From: JBBQVO01 sp038211505
GTDB lineage: Bacteria; Chloroflexota; Dehalococcoidia; DSTF01; JACRBR01
DNA length: 31,465 nt
Reading direction: 5' to 3'
Assembly: GCA_038211505.1 (NCBI GenBank)
Contig: JBBQVO010000016.1
Coordinates: 1-31,465 of the forward strand
In this document: piece after piece, positions 22,567 through 29,798 of the stretch
Numbering within the stretch: the first letter of the stretch is position 1
Layout: each line of letters starts with the position of its first letter
Notes under the pieces: model-generated
What the model was told of the DNA's origin: nothing
The model's database searches: none
Seen by the model: only the letters and a program-made list of their open reading frames with translations
Translations under genes and position numbers: made by a program

Positions 22567-23856
22567 CTACGCGACGAACTTCTTGAACACCAACGACGCG
22601 TTTTGGCCGCCGAAGCCGAAGCTGTTCTTCAGCACGACGTCGATCTCGCCGGCATCGCGCATGACGTTCGGCACGTAATCGAGATCGCAGTCCGGATCCG
22701 GGAACTCCTGGTTGATCGTCGGGTGGATCTTGCCGGTGAGGATCGACTGGATGCAGACGACCGACTCGATCGCGCCGGACGCGCCGAGCGTGTGGCCGAT
22801 CAGCGACTTCGTGGCGCTAATCGGGATCTGATACGCCACTTCGCCGAGCGCGCGCTTGAGGGCGATCGTCTCGTACTTGTCGTTCATCTGCGTCGATGTC
22901 GCGTGCGCGTTGACGTAGTCGACGTCTTCAGCCGCAACTCCTGCATCGGCCAGCGCCTGCGTCATGCACATCGCCGTCGTCTCGCCATCTTCGACCGGCA
23001 CGACGACATGATGCGCGTCCGACGTGCAGCCGTAACCCGCCAGCTCGGCGAGGATCGGCGCGCCGCGCTTCTGCGCGTGGTCGAGCGATTCGATGATGAA
23101 GACGCCGGCGCCCTCGGACGACACGAAGCCGTCGCGCTTCGCATCGAACGGCCGGCTGGCGCCCGACGGCGGATCGTTGTTCGTCGAAAGCGCCTTCATG
23201 ATCTGAAACGCCGCAAGCCCCAGCTCCGAGAGGCCCGCCTCCGTGCCGCCCGTGATCATCACGTCGGCCCGGCCGGACCGGATCATGTCCATCGCCTCGC
23301 CCATCGCGTTGCCGGCGGAGGCGCAGGCGGTGCTGATCGTCGAGTTGTAGCCCTTGGCGCCGTAGCGCATCGCCACCTGCGCGGCGGCCATGTTCGGCAG
23401 CATCTTCACCATGTAGAAGGGGTCCATGCGGCGGACGCCTCTCTGCGTGATGTCCTTCACGGCCTTGTCGGTATCGGGATAGCCGCCCATGCCGTTGCCG
23501 AAGAGCACGCCGATGCGATAGGGATCGGCCATCTTCGCGACATCGAGCTGCGCGCCGGCGAACGCCTCCGCGGCCGCGGCCAGCGCCAGCTGCGAGAAGC
23601 GCGCCATCCGTCGCGCCTCCTTGCGATCCATGAAGTCTTCCGGCACGAAGTTCTTCACCTCACCGGCCACGTGCGTCTCATAGCCGGCGGAGTCGACCTG
23701 CGTCAGCCAATCGACGCCCGACTTGCCCGCGAGCGCGTTCTCCCAGAACTCGCTCACCGTGTGGCCGAGCGGGTTGACCGTGCCCATGCCCGTCACCACC
23801 ACGCGTGTGCGTACCACCGGGGGTACCTGCCGGCCGTTCCCGTTCGTGCCGCTCAT
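22567..23856 (-). CDS. fabF: Beta-ketoacyl-ACP synthase II
   Basis: This 429-residue condensing enzyme extends fatty acyl-ACP with malonyl-ACP. The Cys-His-His triad is Cys178 in STACASAGNA, His318 in NAHATSTQ and His355 in SLIGHTLGASGA. The N-terminal RVVVTGMGTVNPLG and the GFGGQNASLVFKKF end are family marks, and the length is normal. The start is ATG 23856 because AGGA lies 6 nt upstream; the frame stays open further upstream without homology. TATGAT at 23939-23934 is a -10-like hexamer giving a leader of about 70 nt. No acpP, fabD or fabG is adjacent, so it is outside a standard fab cluster, and folC lies upstream in the same direction after a 188-nt gap. Confidence 0.95.
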   Translation of the reverse strand: MSGTNGNGRQVPPVVRTRVVVTGMGTVNPLGHTVSEFWENALAGKSGVDWLTQVDSAGYETHVAGEVKNFVPEDFMDRKEARRMARFSQLALAAAAEAFAGAQLDVAKMADPYRIGVLFGNGMGGYPDTDKAVKDITQRGVRRMDPFYMVKMLPNMAAAQVAMRYGAKGYNSTISTACASAGNAMGEAMDMIRSGRADVMITGGTEAGLSELGLAAFQIMKALSTNNDPPSGASRPFDAKRDGFVSSEGAGVFIIESLDHAQKRGAPILAELAGYGCTSDAHHVVVPVEDGETTAMCMTQALADAGVAAEDVDYVNAHATSTQMNDKYETIALKRALGEVAYQIPISATKSLIGHTLGASGAIESVVCIQSILTGKIHPTINQEFPDPDCDLDYVPNVMRDAGEIDVVLKNSFGFGGQNASLVFKKFVA

Positions 23857-23933
23857 ATCGATCCTATCGCGGCGCTTCAGCCGCCCGCGCCTACTCAGCA
23901 GGCGCCCGCTGTGACGCGCCCAATTCCACATCG

Positions 23934-23939
23934 ATCATA
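23934..23939 (-). promoter_or_regulatory. Predicted -10 box of fabF
   Basis: On the minus strand TATGAT lies about 78 nt before the ATG. The -35 region is weak (TTCCCG at 16 nt). It fits a leadered, Shine-Dalgarno-bearing message. Confidence 0.3.
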
Positions 23940-24044
23940 GCTGATCGAAGTTCGACGGGAATGGTTCATTTGCATCAGAAGTTGGCACAGACGGCGCTTC
24001 TACGGACGGAAGATTCAGATGCCGACGGCGTCCATCGAACGCGG

Positions 24045-25475
24045 TCAGATATCTTCCCCCGCCAACATCACCGCATCCGACTCGATCCCCAGCACATATT
24101 CCCGCACCGCCGCGACGAAGCTGATCGCGCCGAACGCGACGACCGTGCCGCGATCGCCGGCGTGCGCGAGCGCCGCCTCGAACGACTGCGGCAGTGATTC
24201 CATCGCCGCCGCCGGCACATCGAGCGGCCGGAATGCGGCCGCCAGATCGCGCGCGGCGGCTGCGCGAGGGCTCGGCCACGATGTCGTAAAGACGGTCTCG
24301 GCGACCGCAGCGATCGCGTCGGCCATCGCCTGCACATCCTTGCCGGCCAGCGTGCCGAACAGGAACGTCGCCGACGTCAGCCCGAAATACTCGCGCAGCG
24401 CCGCCACCATGCGTTTAGCCGAATCGCCGTTGTGCGCGCCATCGATGATCACGAACGGCTTCCTGCGTAGCACTTCCAAACGACCTGGCCACGAGACCGC
24501 CGCCAGCCCCGCGCGCACATGCTGCGGCGTCAGTTCGGCGCCCGCGCTCGCGGCGAACTCTTCGCACGCGACGATCGCCGTCGCCGCGTTGTCGAGCTGA
24601 TGCCGTCCCAGCAGCGGCAGCGACGCATCGTACGTCGCGCGTGACGTCTTGAGCTTGAACTCCTGCGTCTCCGACGATGCTTTCGTGCGCATCATCTGGC
24701 ACACGCTCGCGACTTCAATCATCGTCGCGCTACGCTCCGCGGCCACAGCGCGAAACACATCGAGCGCGGACTCTCGCTGCGGCGCAACAACCACCGTCGC
24801 GCCGTCGGTGATGATCCCCGCCTTCTGTCCCGCGATCGCGCCGATCGTGTCGCCGAGAATCGTCGTGTGTTCAAAACTAATCGGCGTCAGCACGACGACA
24901 TGCGGCGGTTGCACTTCATCTCCGTCGCCCGAGCGCGCGCCGAACGGTTCCAGGTTCTTAGTTCTTGGTTCTGCGGCCAGGGCCGCGTGAAACACGTTGG
25001 TCGAATCAAGCGTGCCGCCGAGTCCTGTTTCGATGATCTGCACATCGACGGCGGCTTCTCGAAAGGCGACGAAGGCGGCTGCCGTCAGCGCGTCGAAGGC
25101 AAGAAATTGGCGATCCGGGAACTCCGGTGCGACACGCTCGATCGCATCGCGCACAGACGTCATCACCGCTGCGAAGCCGCGACGATCCGCGGCCGTGGCG
25201 TCGATGCGGATGCGCTCGTTGTAACGATGCAGGTGCGGGCTGATGTAGTAGCCGGTGCGCAGTCCGGCGGCGCGGAGCACACCCTCGATCATCACGCCCG
25301 TGCTGCCCTTGCCCTTCGATCCGGCGATGTGAATCGTCGGCCGGCCCCGATGCGGATCGCCAAGCGCGGCCAGCAACGCCCGCATCGGCGCCAGATCAGG
25401 CCGCGCCGCAAAATCGCCCGTCCGCTCGAAGTCCGGCAGCGTCAACAACCAACGCAGCGACGCCACGTAGTCCAT
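24045..25475 (-). CDS. folC: Folylpolyglutamate synthase/dihydrofolate synthase
   Basis: This 476-residue Mur-ligase-fold enzyme adds glutamate to (dihydro)folate using ATP. Visible are the P-loop AGSKGKGSTG (51-60), the ISPHLHRYNERI folate/omega region (79-90), ETGLGGTLDSTNV (149-161, with Thr where Arg is usual in GGRLD), FEHTTILGDT (201-210) and the C-terminal-domain motif IDGAHNGDSAKR. Between STNV and VVLTPIS the family normally has a short linker. Here about 30 residues intervene (162-192), part of which (AEPRTKNLEP, 168-177) is encoded by a heptamer array. Start ATG 25475 has no Shine-Dalgarno but has an extended -10 TGC-TATCCT 6 nt upstream. Confidence 0.94.
   Translation of the reverse strand: MDYVASLRWLLTLPDFERTGDFAARPDLAPMRALLAALGDPHRGRPTIHIAGSKGKGSTGVMIEGVLRAAGLRTGYYISPHLHRYNERIRIDATAADRRGFAAVMTSVRDAIERVAPEFPDRQFLAFDALTAAAFVAFREAAVDVQIIETGLGGTLDSTNVFHAALAAEPRTKNLEPFGARSGDGDEVQPPHVVVLTPISFEHTTILGDTIGAIAGQKAGIITDGATVVVAPQRESALDVFRAVAAERSATMIEVASVCQMMRTKASSETQEFKLKTSRATYDASLPLLGRHQLDNAATAIVACEEFAASAGAELTPQHVRAGLAAVSWPGRLEVLRRKPFVIIDGAHNGDSAKRMVAALREYFGLTSATFLFGTLAGKDVQAMADAIAAVAETVFTTSWPSPRAAAARDLAAAFRPLDVPAAAMESLPQSFEAALAHAGDRGTVVAFGAISFVAAVREYVLGIESDAVMLAGEDI
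24947..24974. repeat. Heptamer array inside folC (GTTCTTA type)
   Basis: Four units in 7-nt register: gttccag, gttctta, gttcttg, gttctgc. On the minus strand they encode AEPRTKNLEP, in a linker that is longer than in typical FolC. Confidence 0.8.
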
Positions 25476-25481
25476 GCGTCG

Positions 25482-25487
25482 AGGATA
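25482..25487 (-). promoter_or_regulatory. Predicted extended -10 box of folC, leaderless type
   Basis: On the minus strand TGC-TATCCT ends 6 nt before the ATG at 25475. No Shine-Dalgarno is present. Confidence 0.4.
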
Positions 25488-25569
25488 GCATCGTGGCCGC
25501 GACCGCGGCCCGGAGTGCGCAAAACGGCGATTGGTGGCGGCCGAAGACGCATCTCCGCATGCGACCGAT

Positions 25570-25661
25570 GTTAGAGGTTGGATGTTAGAGGTTGGAGTAC
25601 CCTGGCGGCGATAGTCGTCAATCGCGCAACGGCCAACAGCCGAGCGCCAACCGCCAACCCT
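25570..25661. repeat. Two heptamer arrays between folC and yajQ
   Basis: The first array has four units: gttagag, gttggat, gttagag, gttggag (25570-25597). The second has five units: caacggc, caacagc, cgagcgc, caaccgc, caaccct (25627-25661), running into the yajQ stop codon. The arms share GTTGG/CCAAC cores in opposite orientation, so partial pairing is possible. Confidence 0.8.
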
Positions 25662-26160
25662 ACCGATAGTTGCCGAACTGCAGCTCGACGTCGTAGTCCT
25701 GCTGCTTGAGCAGCTGCATGACGTTCTGCAGTTCGTCGCGCGACGGTGAAGAGATGCGGACGGAGTCGCCCTGGATGGCAGCCTGCACCTTCTTCATCTT
25801 CTGCTCTTTGATCAGCTTGACGATCGCGCGGCAGGTGTCGTTCGAGATGCCCTGCTTGAGGCTCACCTCCTGCCGTACCGTGCCGCCGCTCGCCGGCTCG
25901 ATCTTGCCGCGATCGAGATTCTTGATCGGCACCTTGCGCGTGATCATGCGCTCGCGGATCACCGTCCACATGGCGTTGAGGTAGTACTCGTCGGAGGCGG
26001 CGAGTTCGAGCTTGGCGTTCTTCCGGTCGTACTCGATCTCGGCCTTCTGGCCTTTGAAGTCGTAACGCTGCCCGATCTCCTTCGTCGCCTGGTTGATCGC
26101 GTTGTCGATCTCCTGCAGGTCGACGCCGGATGTCACGTCGAACGATTCAGTTGCGGCCAT
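25660..26160 (-). CDS. yajQ: YajQ family nucleotide-binding protein
   Basis: This 166-residue two-ferredoxin-fold protein of the YajQ (DUF520) family has known members that bind nucleotides or, in some species, cyclic-di-GMP. Signature segments are SFDVTSGVDLQEIDNAINQ (6-24), QRYDFKGQKAEIEYD, the central IRERMITRKVPIKNLD and the C-terminal VQAAIQGDSVRISSPSRDELQ with the final FGNYR. Its length equals the family norm of about 163. The ATG at 26160 has GGAGGAG 8 nt upstream; the longer open frame reads into a heptamer hairpin and is not real. Its stop codon overlaps the end of a heptamer array. Confidence 0.95.
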   Translation of the reverse strand: MAATESFDVTSGVDLQEIDNAINQATKEIGQRYDFKGQKAEIEYDRKNAKLELAASDEYYLNAMWTVIRERMITRKVPIKNLDRGKIEPASGGTVRQEVSLKQGISNDTCRAIVKLIKEQKMKKVQAAIQGDSVRISSPSRDELQNVMQLLKQQDYDVELQFGNYR

Positions 26161-26235
26161 GCGGGTCTCCTCCGTCGATCTGATTCGAGAAATGTTACCG
26201 CAGCTGTCACGCCGGCGGGATCGGCGTCGAAGCGG

Positions 26236-26350
26236 CCACAGCAAACATCCAACGCAAACAGCAAAGACCGGTTCCGACCCCCAGCGTCTTCGAAGTCGGG
26301 CAGTCGCAGGTTCGCGCAATTTGCTGTTTGCTGCTTGATGTTTGCTGTGG
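26236..26350. repeat. Inverted CAGCAAACA repeat (heptamer hairpin)
   Basis: The left arm 26236-26265 (ccacagcaaacatccaacgc...) and the right arm 26320-26350 are nearly perfect complements over about 30 nt, with one indel near the middle, around a 54-nt loop. The units are gcaaaca/tgtttgc at 7-nt spacing. It lies between the divergent yajQ and rimI genes. Confidence 0.85.
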
Positions 26351-26412
26351 CGCGCGCCGCGCGCCGCCGATGCTAGACTGGACGAACTTGACAGGCGAAT
26401 TCACGAGCGATC

Positions 26413-27036
26413 ATGCGCACACTCCTCCGCACGCGCCTCCGGCCGATGGGCACCGAGGACATTCCGCAGGTGATGGACATCGAGCGGGAGTCCTTCCCGT
26501 CGATGTGGCCTCAGACTGCCTATCGCCGCGAGCTCAATAACAAGATCGCTCGCTACGTCGTGCTCTGCGAGGTGCGCGACGAAGAGCCGCAGTCGCCGCC
26601 CGTGGCCGGCGTCTGGACCGCCATCCGGCGCATCGTCGGAAGCGGCGCGACGGCCCCCGCCGCGGCGGAGCATCTGCTCGGATTCATCGGCGTCTGGTTG
26701 ATGGTGGGCGAGGCGCACATCGTCACGGTTGCGACGCGCGAATCACACCGGCGGATGGGCATCGGCGAGCGTCTGCTGATCGCCGCGATGGAGGTCGCAA
26801 TGGACTCCGATCAGGAGTGCGCGACGCTCGAAGTGCGCGCGTCGAACGACGTCGCGCAGCGCCTCTACGACAAGTACGACTTCGCGCGCGTCGGCCTCCG
26901 CAAGCGCTACTACACCGACAACAACGAAGACGCCGTCCTGATGACCACGCCCGACCTCATCTCGCCCGCATTTCGCGCGATGTTCAACGCCCTGCGCGAA
27001 AAACACCGCGCCCGCTACCCCGATCTCTGGAACTGA
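26413..27036 (+). CDS. rimI: Ribosomal-protein-alanine N-acetyltransferase RimI-like (GNAT)
   Basis: This 207-residue GNAT enzyme probably acetylates the N-terminus of a ribosomal protein such as S18, using acetyl-CoA. The acetyl-CoA loop is seen as RRMGIGERLL after the strand HIVTVATRESH. ASNDVAQRLYDKYDFARVGLRKRYY is the RimI C-terminal signature, and the N-terminal DIPQVMDIERESFPSMW matches the substrate-side motif. A proline/alanine-rich insert of about 30 residues (DEEPQSPPVAGVW to AAEHLLGF) sits between the first strands; usual RimI is about 150 residues. It is not beside tsaB or tsaD, its usual partners. There is no clear Shine-Dalgarno. TAGACT (26374-26379) may be the -10 of a 27-nt leader. 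Confidence 0.88.
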   Translation: MRTLLRTRLRPMGTEDIPQVMDIERESFPSMWPQTAYRRELNNKIARYVVLCEVRDEEPQSPPVAGVWTAIRRIVGSGATAPAAAEHLLGFIGVWLMVGEAHIVTVATRESHRRMGIGERLLIAAMEVAMDSDQECATLEVRASNDVAQRLYDKYDFARVGLRKRYYTDNNEDAVLMTTPDLISPAFRAMFNALREKHRARYPDLWN

Positions 27037-27060
27037 CCGTCGCCGCAGGACGACGCGACG

Positions 27061-27150
27061 ATCCACAGAGGACACAGAGAGGCACAGAGAGGCACAGAGA
27101 GGCACAGAGAGGCACAGAGAGGCACAGAGAGGCACAGAGAGGCACAGAGG
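27061..27150. repeat. 10-bp tandem array (GGCACAGAGA)
   Basis: Seven near-identical ggcacagaga units (27081-27150) are preceded by gacacagaga and atccacagag, so about nine units of 10 bp. The opening acgatccacagaggacacag also occurs at 3288-3307. The 345-nt gap 27037-27381 also holds the TGTCATTCTGAG element at 27296-27320 and no gene; opposite-strand frames of the array only yield LSVPLCAS-type artefacts. Confidence 0.9.
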
Positions 27151-27295
27151 GTTAAACGCCGCATCGGCCCTGATCGCCAACCTGTCGACCGACGGCCCCT
27201 GGTGACTCGTGTTGGATAGGTTGGTGAGGCGGTGACTGGCGTGACTGGTCGAACGTCGGCGGCCGGTTCGCGGTGGTGCTCGTGACGGAAAACAA

Positions 27296-27320
27296 TGTCA
27301 TTCTGAGCGCAGCGAAGAAC
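27296..27320. repeat. TGTCATTCTGAGCGCAGCGAAG element, single copy
   Basis: One arm of the family seen as pairs at 21313-21515 and 28531-28653, with one base change (gcgcagc for gcgaagc). It is followed by aaccgcagg, and no inverted partner is close by. Confidence 0.7.
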
Positions 27321-27381
27321 CGCAGGTGCGTCCGTTGGTGAGCGAGTCTGACCAAGTCGAAAAGTGGTGTGAGATCATCGA

Positions 27382-28494
27382 GTGAAGAAGACCAGCACTC
27401 GGATCACCGCGAAAACGACCACTGCCCTACGGCCGTCGCCGTCGCGCGGTCGACGGCTGTGGGTGGCCCTCGCGTACGCCGTCATCGCTTCGACACTCGC
27501 CGCATGCGGCGGTGGCACGAAGAGCGCCCCGCCGATACCCACCGTCGACCCCAATGCCACACCGACGGCATTCTTCGATACGGCGCCGACATTCACGCCG
27601 GTGCCCGGCGCCACGTCCGTCGCGACCAAGGTTCCACCGACGCCGTCCGGCGCGGCCTGCGCGACGGCAGCGGCGCACGCCGCCGACAACAGCAACGAGA
27701 CGCTGCAGTCGGGCGGGCTCGCGCGGACCTACATCCTGCACGTGCCGCCGTCGTACGACGGCGCGCGTGACGTGCCGCTTGTCATCAACCTGCACGGCTT
27801 CGGATCGAACGCCGCACAACAGGCCGCATACTCGCAGCTTCCGGCGAAGGCCGATCGCGAGGGCTTCGTCGTCGTCACGCCGAACGGTACTGGCAACCCG
27901 CAACACTGGGAGTATCCGGGCCTCGGCGGCGCCGTTGACGACATCGCCTTCATCCGCGAGCTGCTCGATCGCGTCGAGGCGGACCTCTGCATCGACGCGA
28001 AGCGCGTCTTCGTCACCGGCATCTCGAACGGCGCCGCGATCGCGACGTTCATCGCCTGCGCGATGCCTGATCGCATCACGGCGATCGCGCCCGTGGCGGC
28101 AACAGCGGGACCGGCAAGCTGCGCCGCCGGCGCGATCGTGCCCGTGATCACGTTCCGCGGTACCGACGATCCGTGCGTCCCCTACGGCGGCGGCACATCG
28201 GCCTGCGGGCAGAAGCTGCCGGTCGCGGCGGCGGAGACGAGCGTCCAGAACTGGGCGGCGCACGACGGCTGCAACCCCTCGCCGGCGAAGCAGGAATTCA
28301 GCGCCCACGTCCGCACGATCGCCTACAGCGAGTGCACGTCGGACGCCGCCGTCGTCATGTTCGTCGTCGAAGGCGGCGGCCACACCTGGCCCGGCTCCGT
28401 CGACGTCCCCCGCCTCGGCACCACCACGCACGAAGTCAACGCGACGGATCAGATGTGGCAGTTCTTCCTCGCCCAGGGCAACTTGCGGCGCTAG
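27382..28494 (+). CDS. Lipoprotein alpha/beta-hydrolase, PHB-depolymerase/feruloyl-esterase (LpqC-like) family
   Basis: This is a 370-residue exported esterase. The N-terminus has a basic region, a hydrophobic segment and the lipobox STLAAC with Cys42, then a Pro/Thr-rich linker (about 46-90). The catalytic domain shows the oxyanion HGFGS (138-142), the nucleophile Ser215 in VTGISNGAA, Asp262 or Asp263 in GTDDPCVPY, and His334 in EGGGHTWPG. Several cysteines (about Cys203, 226, 247, 265, 275, 297, 318) may form disulfides. Such enzymes cleave polyester, feruloyl or acetyl-xylan esters; the substrate is not set. A GTG start is used because no ATG lies suitably before the lipobox. The Shine-Dalgarno is weak. 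Confidence 0.92.
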   Translation: MKKTSTRITAKTTTALRPSPSRGRRLWVALAYAVIASTLAACGGGTKSAPPIPTVDPNATPTAFFDTAPTFTPVPGATSVATKVPPTPSGAACATAAAHAADNSNETLQSGGLARTYILHVPPSYDGARDVPLVINLHGFGSNAAQQAAYSQLPAKADREGFVVVTPNGTGNPQHWEYPGLGGAVDDIAFIRELLDRVEADLCIDAKRVFVTGISNGAAIATFIACAMPDRITAIAPVAATAGPASCAAGAIVPVITFRGTDDPCVPYGGGTSACGQKLPVAAAETSVQNWAAHDGCNPSPAKQEFSAHVRTIAYSECTSDAAVVMFVVEGGGHTWPGSVDVPRLGTTTHEVNATDQMWQFFLAQGNLRR

Positions 28495-28530
28495 GTCTGC
28501 TGGTACTAGGTGGCTGGTGACAAAATACAA

Positions 28531-28653
28531 TGTCATTCTGAGCGAAGCGAAGAATCTCTCCGATGTCGCGCCAATGCTGTCCCGCGTGAATGTCGCCTGG
28601 GAACGAACGACGGAGCCTATCCGAAGAGATTCTTCGCTTCGCTCAGAATGACA
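28531..28653. repeat. Perfect 29-bp inverted repeat of the TGTCATTCTGAGCGAAGC family
   Basis: Arm 28531-28559 and arm 28625-28653 are exact inverse complements over 29 nt, with a 65-nt loop. An extra gctcagaatgacag lies at about 28662-28675. The 285-nt gap 28495-28779 is otherwise without a gene; cttcgtgtccttcgtcg (28726-28742) is a CGAAG-type remnant. Confidence 0.9.
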
Positions 28654-28779
28654 GCGGGTGGCGCTCAGAATGACAGTCGATTCATTCGGTGTCCGGCGGT
28701 GACGCCAAAATCCCTTCCGATACCTTCGTGTCCTTCGTCGTTAAACCGTCCCTGAGACAAAGTCAGACAGGAGCAGCAG

Positions 28780-29727
28780 ATGACAAAGATGAAGTTCGGC
28801 ATTCAGACCAGCATCAACAACGTCGAGTGGACGGAGATCGCCGATATGTGGCGATTCCTCGATCGCGAGACGCAGTTCTACAGCGCCTGGACCTTCGATC
28901 ACTTCGTGCCGCCGGGCGTCGGGCAGGCGCTGGAAGCCAACTGCTTCGAGGGCTGGTCGTCGCTGGCCGCGCTCGCCGCGATCACGGATCGCATCCGCCT
29001 CGGCTGTCTCGTCACCGGCGTCACGTATCGCGAGCCGGCCGTGCTCGCAAAGATGGCCGCGACCGTCGATCACGTCAGCAACGGCCGGCTCGAGTTCGGC
29101 ATCGGCGCATCGTGGCACGAGGGCGAGCACGTGATGTACGGCATCGATTTCCCGCCGGTGCGCGAGCGGCAGGATCGCCTCGAAGAAGCGATGCAGGTGA
29201 TCCGCATGCTCTTCGACGGCGACGGCAAGCGCAACTTCGCGGGCACGTACTACCGGCTGAAGGATGCCGTCTTCGTGCCGAAGTGCGTGCAACAACCGCA
29301 CCCGCCGATCATGATCGGCGGCGGTGGCGAGAAGCGGACGCTGCGCAGCGTCGCGCGCTACGCCGACGTGATGAACGTCTTCGGCACACCCGACGTCGTC
29401 AAGAAGAAGATTGAGATCATGGAGAAGCACTGCCGCGACGCCGGTCGCGATCCGTCGGAGATCGAGCGCACCGTGTCGGCGAACATCATCGTCACCGAGA
29501 ACCAGGGGTTGATCGATCGGCTGCTGCCGATGTTCGCCGCCGGCACCGGGCTACCGCCAGAAGAAGCGAAGAAGGTACTGCCGCTCGGATCGGCCGCGCA
29601 CGTGCGCGACATCGTCGAGCAGTACGCCGCGCTCGGCGTCACGCAGATCATCACGCAGACGCAAGGCCCGTGGAAGCGCGAGGTCTACCAGCGCCTCAAC
29701 GACGAAGTCATCGCCGCGTTCAGGTGA
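28780..29727 (+). CDS. LLM-class (luciferase-like) F420-dependent oxidoreductase
   Basis: This 315-residue TIM-barrel oxidoreductase of the bacterial luciferase family most likely uses F420, although FMN cannot be excluded. Segments seen are the N-terminal KFGIQTS strand, SAWTFDHF (about 35-42), LGCLVTGVTYREPAVLAKMAATVDHVSNGRLEFGIGASW (about 74-112, the cofactor loop), the HPPIMIGGGGEKRTLRSVARYADVMN phosphate-binding region, and a C-terminal helix ending QRLNDEVIAAFR. The substrate is unknown. AGGAG lies 7 nt before the ATG, so a leadered message is likely. It converges on the CoA-transferase gene with only 71 nt between, holding a CTCGTGCCCTTCGTGG repeat remnant and no hairpin terminator. 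Confidence 0.95.
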   Translation: MTKMKFGIQTSINNVEWTEIADMWRFLDRETQFYSAWTFDHFVPPGVGQALEANCFEGWSSLAALAAITDRIRLGCLVTGVTYREPAVLAKMAATVDHVSNGRLEFGIGASWHEGEHVMYGIDFPPVRERQDRLEEAMQVIRMLFDGDGKRNFAGTYYRLKDAVFVPKCVQQPHPPIMIGGGGEKRTLRSVARYADVMNVFGTPDVVKKKIEIMEKHCRDAGRDPSEIERTVSANIIVTENQGLIDRLLPMFAAGTGLPPEEAKKVLPLGSAAHVRDIVEQYAALGVTQIITQTQGPWKREVYQRLNDEVIAAFR

Positions 29728-29798
29728 TGGCGTAACACGTAATTTGCGCTCAGACACCACCCCTCGTGCCCTTCGTGGTTCACCCATACGGAGACGAC

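Noticed and set aside
27061..27150. Possible CRISPR array
   Set aside because: The units are contiguous 10-mers without spacers, and no cas gene is nearby.
26743..27180. Minus-strand open frame with LCLSVPLCAS repeats
   Set aside because: It is simply a translation of the 10-bp array and the antisense of rimI. No start signal or family fits.
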